The notes beneath the pieces were generated by a model, which saw nothing but the letters and a program-made list of their open reading frames with translations, searched no databases and had not been told where the DNA came from. DNA of 64,000 bases from UBA1731 sp045595285. GTDB taxonomy: Bacteria > Verrucomicrobiota > Kiritimatiellia > RFP12 > UBA1067. The stretch lies in assembly GCA_045595285.1 (NCBI GenBank), contig JAZOAC010000067.1, forward strand, positions 1 through 64,000, in the 5' to 3' direction. This document shows positions 61,101-64,000 of this stretch, piece by piece. The position numbers and the translations under genes were made by a program. Within the stretch, counting starts at the first letter, position 1; every line of letters starts with the position of its first letter.

Positions 61101-61958
61101 CCGGATATTGCGCCCGAATCCATTGTGGATGATTTCTGCCGCAATGTGTATGGCAAGGGTGGCCGACACATGGCTCGCTACCACAGGCTTTGGGCCGATG
61201 CATGGGGGGCTTCTCCCAAGCACGTGACGTATTTCTTCAATGCTCCACGCAACTTTGCCGACAGGTTTATGTCCAAAGATCTGGAAAAGAGGATGGGAGA
61301 ATGTCTTTCTCTCGCGGCAAAGGCGGCAAAGGGGGATGCTCGCGCCCTTTCGGAGATTGCCCTTGATTCGGAATGCTTCAAGGTCTGGTCGGTCGCGGCG
61401 GAAGAGGCAAGGAAGGGCGTCATGGTTCATAATCTGGATTTCCGGTCTGGAGACGATGCGTTCAACACTGTCGGCTGGCTGGAATCCCGAGCGAGGGTCG
61501 GCAAGGCGCAGCCGACGCGCTTCAAGCTGTACAGGACAGAAAAGGCTCTGCGTATACTTGCGGAATGCACTGAGGCTGACATTGCCAAATTGGATCGAGG
61601 GACCGCAAAGAACGACACGCACAATTGGGAGTCCCCTACGATCGAGATGTTTCTTGACGTTGGGGACGGAAGTAGTATGCAATTTGCCATCACTCCGGCA
61701 GGAGGGGTTTGGGATGCAAAAAATGGGAATGTGGCATGGAATGCTGGTGTGTCGGTGCGTCCGTCAATCAATGGGGATCAATGGCAGCTGGACATGACAA
61801 TACCGTACAAGGGGCTTGGACGCATGCCGGTGAAAGGGGAACGCTGGAAGCTGATGATTATCCGCAACGCCGACAAGCTTTCCGGATTCAAGTCTTGCGG
61901 TTGGCCAATCAATGCCCATCGCGATTACAGTTCTGCGGCGACGTTGGTATTCAAATAG
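58158..61958 (+). CDS. 1266-residue secreted protein: unassigned N-domain, DUF4838 domain, CBM9-like end
   Basis: Signal peptide MLKMFCRLFVLGGISVALST. Residues 25-400 share order and motifs with the protein at 62101: GLFIDAEDY, LSFWFFS, TLVDGDECAYKY, LVAPENRDKFR and GSRLEHFRRNL. Residues 400-560 resemble a carbohydrate-binding beta domain. From 570 comes a GH20/GH67-N-like alpha-beta domain (PVLYAASELADVVHRISGAE) and then DUF4838: LGARWYWPGKDGEFLP, SNHPEWFSMINGKRDIKG near 750, IPRCECEQCTRN near 810 and SAYAWATLAFDPDIAPESI. The end (1090-1266) has the CBM9-like pattern EKALRILAECTEADIAKLD and GDQWQLDMTIPYKGLG. Activity is probably glycosidase-like; substrate not known. It follows the beta-rich protein by seven bases. 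Confidence 0.65.
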   Translation: MLKMFCRLFVLGGISVALSTTSFSASKFILHGWDLSDTPPDVVAANIDKFAGLPVDGITLHVPPTVQKDGTTIHYRSIMQDPPWLYESLERYESSLKKIAAHPAIKESFLNCLWLYNHGNRLDWRDDAQWRRFAGNMRMFARLAKRCGQKGLFIDAEDYSKERQFYRLPHEPTYAECARLARQRGREVFSAVFEEFPDAVVLSFWFFSACRSALGMDDPAAAVSEAGQLWPHFINGMLDAMPMSATLVDGDECAYKYDSRIAFNDGAIKQVMRSIPLVAPENRDKFRARMRVGFGQYIDMYVNDKKPGSSWYFGPEGGSRLEHFRRNLSDAAHTAEYVWIYGEKLSWVEWKDDSSVKIRRRYSRKKTWESALPGLSDVLAELRDPIGAAVAKAKQLRSDGCENLYPVNVRKKWTWFDKKKSGGTFTAVAGRDSSLSTVEATGVENGAWHVPMDSVREGDAYVVDLWIQGECDGYAEVIWRTGKAPFNWKLGRFPIPVSEQCKDGRRRCTRILHVPVGVDGLMFRINAERMTPGSKASFEDIGIFKIKPPPRPPRPLFENGGSCWYIAVPDGAPRPVLYAASELADVVHRISGAELKTISVKEAPKTNVIRLVQDGNSLADSFSVDTAPGKIELKGSSPRAVLFAVYAFLRDRLGARWYWPGKDGEFLPRLSVWDVEKWHKEYRPFFGYREMSICGIPGHRHEDTERWFPKVFLNCGLNTPKLREEIGLVVRAHGHSVSLPENMKLRESLFSNHPEWFSMINGKRDIKGIAGCWSNEGYFNYVVDKLCADITKNKASIAYYCTADIIPRCECEQCTRNPDKSVRWWNYYARIIKSVRKRIPNVRFAGLAYQEYRSVPGVSVEDVDFVEYCHYNRCYFHPLDNGACEMNVNSMKEFRKWGEKAPLSFYGYEFDVFKQPMYLPLWNVFADEMKVYRKMGLKRVKTEYPVNMHRLMSKKDPLPKSGILQYASRLSAYAWATLAFDPDIAPESIVDDFCRNVYGKGGRHMARYHRLWADAWGASPKHVTYFFNAPRNFADRFMSKDLEKRMGECLSLAAKAAKGDARALSEIALDSECFKVWSVAAEEARKGVMVHNLDFRSGDDAFNTVGWLESRARVGKAQPTRFKLYRTEKALRILAECTEADIAKLDRGTAKNDTHNWESPTIEMFLDVGDGSSMQFAITPAGGVWDAKNGNVAWNAGVSVRPSINGDQWQLDMTIPYKGLGRMPVKGERWKLMIIRNADKLSGFKSCGWPINAHRDYSSAATLVFK

Positions 61959-62014
61959 CACATGCAGAATATATGGAGGTGCAACTGCCTTTGTGGCGAT
62001 TGCGCGACGCGAAA

Positions 62015-62085
62015 CAAGATTTCTTTTTTGTGGTTGAAAAAAAAAATGTTTTTGATACCATGGCTACCAATCAAAGAAAGGATTC
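62015..62085 (+). promoter_or_regulatory. duplicated promoter/leader region, copy 2
   Basis: Nearly identical to 53266-53334 (see there). The downstream part also stays similar (CATGGGATGGTAGTG here, TATGGGATAGCAATG there). AAGAAAGGA ends 18 bases before the ATG at 62101. That two separate gene starts have the same 70 bases suggests common control of both parts of the locus. Confidence 0.7.
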
Positions 62086-62100
62086 CGTTCCGTTCATGGG

Positions 62101-63702
62101 ATGGTAGTGCGGTGGTTTATGAAAAGTCTGGTGCTGTTCTTGGTCGCTTGCGCCTTGTGTATTCAAGGTGCTGAAAAGTCCTGTGCGAAATACATAGCTT
62201 TCGCATGGGAGTTCAACAGCGACAGTCCCGAAGTTTTGCTGCGTTACGCCGACGCATTCGACAAGACTCCGCTTGACGGCGTTGGCATCAACCTCAGATC
62301 GAGCGCCGTCATTGACGGCAAGCGAGTGCGCCTTAACTACTACAACTTCATGCACGATCCGGCGTGGCCCAAGGAGGCGTTCGCGAAACAGATTCCGCAT
62401 CTTAGGGAGCTTGCCAAGCATCGTTCCATGCGCCATTCGTTTTTGAGTTCGCTCACCGCGCCGTACGAACGCCGTATCGACTGGACGGACGACGCCGAGT
62501 GGGCGCGGCTTGCCGAATCGATGCGCACGGTCGCGTGGGTCGCCAAAGAGAGCGGACTTAAAGGCATGAAGATCGACCCCGAGGATTACCGCAAACTCAA
62601 GCAGTTCTCCCGCCGCGCCGGTGAAGCGCCGTACGATGAGCTTTGCGAAATCGTCCGCCGCCGCGGACGCGAGCTTTTCGCGCCGGTCTTCGAGGAATAT
62701 CCGGATATTACGCTCCATTTCTTCTGGTTCTTCTCGCATCTTGAGCATTACACGAAATACGACCGCGCCGATGTAACGGCCATGTGCCGCGCCGACGAGA
62801 ATCTCTGGCCGGCGTTTCTGAACGGCATTCTCGATGTTCTTCCCCCCGGCGCGGTCATAACCGACGGCGACGAGGACGGCTATCATCATACGGCGGCGAA
62901 GAACGGTTTCCGCAACGGCGCGTATATGTTCCATTCGCTCTATCCGCAGCTGGTCGCGCCGGAGAATCTGGATAAGTACCGCCGGCAGGTGCGCTACGCT
63001 CCGCCCATCTACACCGCGATGTATACGAGCAGGGAAGGTTCAAACTGGTACAAGCCTCCGACGGAAGGATCACGGCTTGAGACGCTCAGGCGCGACCTTA
63101 TTCAGGCGAGCGACGTTTCCGGCGGCTATGTATGGTTCTGGACCGAGACCCACCCTTGGGTCAAGCGCGCTAAAAACTGGAAACGCGGCGATCCGCGTAT
63201 CCTTGATACGACCTTGCCGGAGGCGCTGCCGGGACTCTTTGAAGTTATGGAGTGGGTCAAAAATCCCGTCGCTTTCTATGACCGCAAGGTTGCGGAGCTC
63301 TCGGCGAAGGGGCAGCTTGTGAATCTTGCCGAGACGGATTCGGTGTCGGTCTCCAACGGCTATAAGACCGTTTCGCTCAAAAATGTGAAGGGCGGCGAAT
63401 ACTACGGCATCGCCTTCGATGTCGCGCCGGACGCGAGCGCCCGCGTCAACGTGTTTGTCCGCGACGCGAAGGGAAAGTATGTGCAGCCTTCCATCAACAT
63501 GATCTATCCCCGCGACGGCCGCGGAGTCGTGCGTATTCCGGAAGGCGGAGCGCGCGGTACGATTGTTTTCAGCGCCAGGAATCCGGCAGGCAGAAAGACC
63601 GTATTCGAAAATCTGCGGGTGTATCGGCTTTTCCGCGAAGAAAAACCGGCGAAGGCCGATCCCGGGGAGATCAAAGACAAGCCCGTAAAGGAGAAGAAGT
63701 AA
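62101..63702 (+). CDS. secreted protein of an unassigned glycosidase-like family
   Basis: 533 residues; ATG 62101 or 62119 (MKSLVLFLVACALCIQGAEK, the signal peptide). The body matches the N-terminal domain of the 1266-residue protein upstream: YIAFAWEFNSDSPEVLLRYA, GMKIDPEDYRKLKQF near 155, LHFFWFFSHL, AVITDGDEDGYHH near 252, LVAPENLDKYRRQ, GSRLETLRRDL and SGGYVWFWTETHPW. The acidic IDPEDY and DGDEDGY motifs at strand ends look like catalytic or metal-binding positions of a TIM-like barrel. A small beta domain forms the C-terminus. Codon choice is more GC-rich than in the upstream genes. Confidence 0.6.
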   Translation: MVVRWFMKSLVLFLVACALCIQGAEKSCAKYIAFAWEFNSDSPEVLLRYADAFDKTPLDGVGINLRSSAVIDGKRVRLNYYNFMHDPAWPKEAFAKQIPHLRELAKHRSMRHSFLSSLTAPYERRIDWTDDAEWARLAESMRTVAWVAKESGLKGMKIDPEDYRKLKQFSRRAGEAPYDELCEIVRRRGRELFAPVFEEYPDITLHFFWFFSHLEHYTKYDRADVTAMCRADENLWPAFLNGILDVLPPGAVITDGDEDGYHHTAAKNGFRNGAYMFHSLYPQLVAPENLDKYRRQVRYAPPIYTAMYTSREGSNWYKPPTEGSRLETLRRDLIQASDVSGGYVWFWTETHPWVKRAKNWKRGDPRILDTTLPEALPGLFEVMEWVKNPVAFYDRKVAELSAKGQLVNLAETDSVSVSNGYKTVSLKNVKGGEYYGIAFDVAPDASARVNVFVRDAKGKYVQPSINMIYPRDGRGVVRIPEGGARGTIVFSARNPAGRKTVFENLRVYRLFREEKPAKADPGEIKDKPVKEKK

Positions 63703-64000
63703 ATGACCACGAGACGCTCTTTTCTTTCGGCTTTCGCGGCGACTGCCGCCATGCCGGCGTTTTCGGCTCCGCTCGGCGACTGTCGGCTTAAGGTGGGAAT
63801 CGTAAGTGACACGCATTTAAGTCCGCCGGAGGTCCACAACAGTCAGGGCGCGATCAATATGTTCAAGCGCGTCATCACCTTTTTCCGCGACCAAAAAGTC
63901 GATGCGATAATGATCGCCGGCGACCTGACCAACGGCGGACGCGCGGCGGAATTGCAGAAGACGGCCGACTGCTGGAAGGAGGTCTTCGGGTCGATAGATG
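63703..64000 (+). CDS. Tat-exported metallophosphoesterase, 3' end outside the window
   Basis: About 99 codons before the window ends. MTTRRSFLSAFAATAAMPAF is a twin-arginine signal. The calcineurin-like metallophosphoesterase core starts KVGIVSDTHLS (DxH motif) and continues DAIMIAGDLTNGGRAAE (GDxxN/GD motif). AAAGGAG stands before the ATG, which follows the preceding stop directly. It most likely dephosphorylates a nucleotide or sugar phosphate in the envelope; nothing more can be said from the part seen. Confidence 0.8.
   Translation, partial: MTTRRSFLSAFAATAAMPAFSAPLGDCRLKVGIVSDTHLSPPEVHNSQGAINMFKRVITFFRDQKVDAIMIAGDLTNGGRAAELQKTADCWKEVFGSID

Overview
The window looks like a contig from a gut or rumen-type anaerobe of the PVC group, most likely Kiritimatiellota (Verrucomicrobia subdivision 5) or a close relative. 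This placement is inference. It rests on the many large secreted polysaccharide-active proteins, SUMF1-type secreted proteins beginning with a WPW-containing beta domain, a XylR-type LacI/AraC hybrid regulator, Tat-exported sugar-metabolism enzymes, a PPi-type phosphofructokinase and orphan Tad-type pilins. No rRNA or tRNA gene is visible that would settle it. Housekeeping promoters are easy to see, with a near-perfect TATAAT repeatedly 20-60 bases before a start codon.

Layout. (1) 1-1108: the end of an ORF6N/RhuM-like protein and a broken response-regulator fragment. (2) 1.1-10.6 kb: a carbohydrate locus with a divergent XylR-like regulator, then a TIM-barrel glycosidase, a SUMF1 protein, a small secreted protein, a second glycosidase-like protein and a GH78 alpha-L-rhamnosidase. 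(3) 10.6-18.8 kb: an AT-richer accessory island. It holds a two-gene cassette with an in-frame stop, an AlbA_2/Schlafen-like protein, a fragment of an Eco57I-type restriction-modification enzyme, a frameshifted Mpi-type DNA invertase, a DUF4143 ATPase, several repeat families and a shrunken group II intron. The intron lies exactly between an ATG with a Shine-Dalgarno and the body of a short-chain dehydrogenase gene. (4) 18.8-26.5 kb: the SDR, two Tat-exported sugar-metabolism proteins, a phosphoribosyltransferase, a YgiQ radical SAM enzyme and the rbfA-truB-ribF cluster. (5) 26.5-31 kb: a giant beta-helix plus glycosidase protein. (6) 31-38 kb: ExbB/ExbD/TonB, LarB, and on the minus strand an mtaB gene followed by five pilin/TadE/TadG-like genes, including one 59-residue pilin not called as an ORF. 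(7) 38-44.5 kb: rhamnulokinase, a second small-secreted-protein/SUMF1 pair and a DUF4091-like glycosidase. (8) 45-53.2 kb: core metabolism (argF, an rRNA methyltransferase, an aroE-aroK fusion, a PfkB kinase, a Nif3-like protein, a PHP phosphatase, PPi-PFK) and a lone ECF/CbiO-type ATPase. (9) 53.2-64 kb: a second secreted carbohydrate locus. It contains a duplicated ~70-bp promoter region and two proteins sharing an unassigned N-terminal domain, and it ends in a truncated metallophosphoesterase.

How it fits together. GH78 (8806-10566) would release L-rhamnose and RhaB (38205-39656) would phosphorylate rhamnulose, so rhamnose-rich glycans are a plausible substrate. TonB/ExbBD could energise outer-membrane uptake, although no TonB-dependent receptor lies in the window. 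The two SUMF1 proteins have no sulfatase beside them and more likely act as secreted binding or structural modules than as sulfatase activators. All family assignments come from reading motifs. No database search was run.
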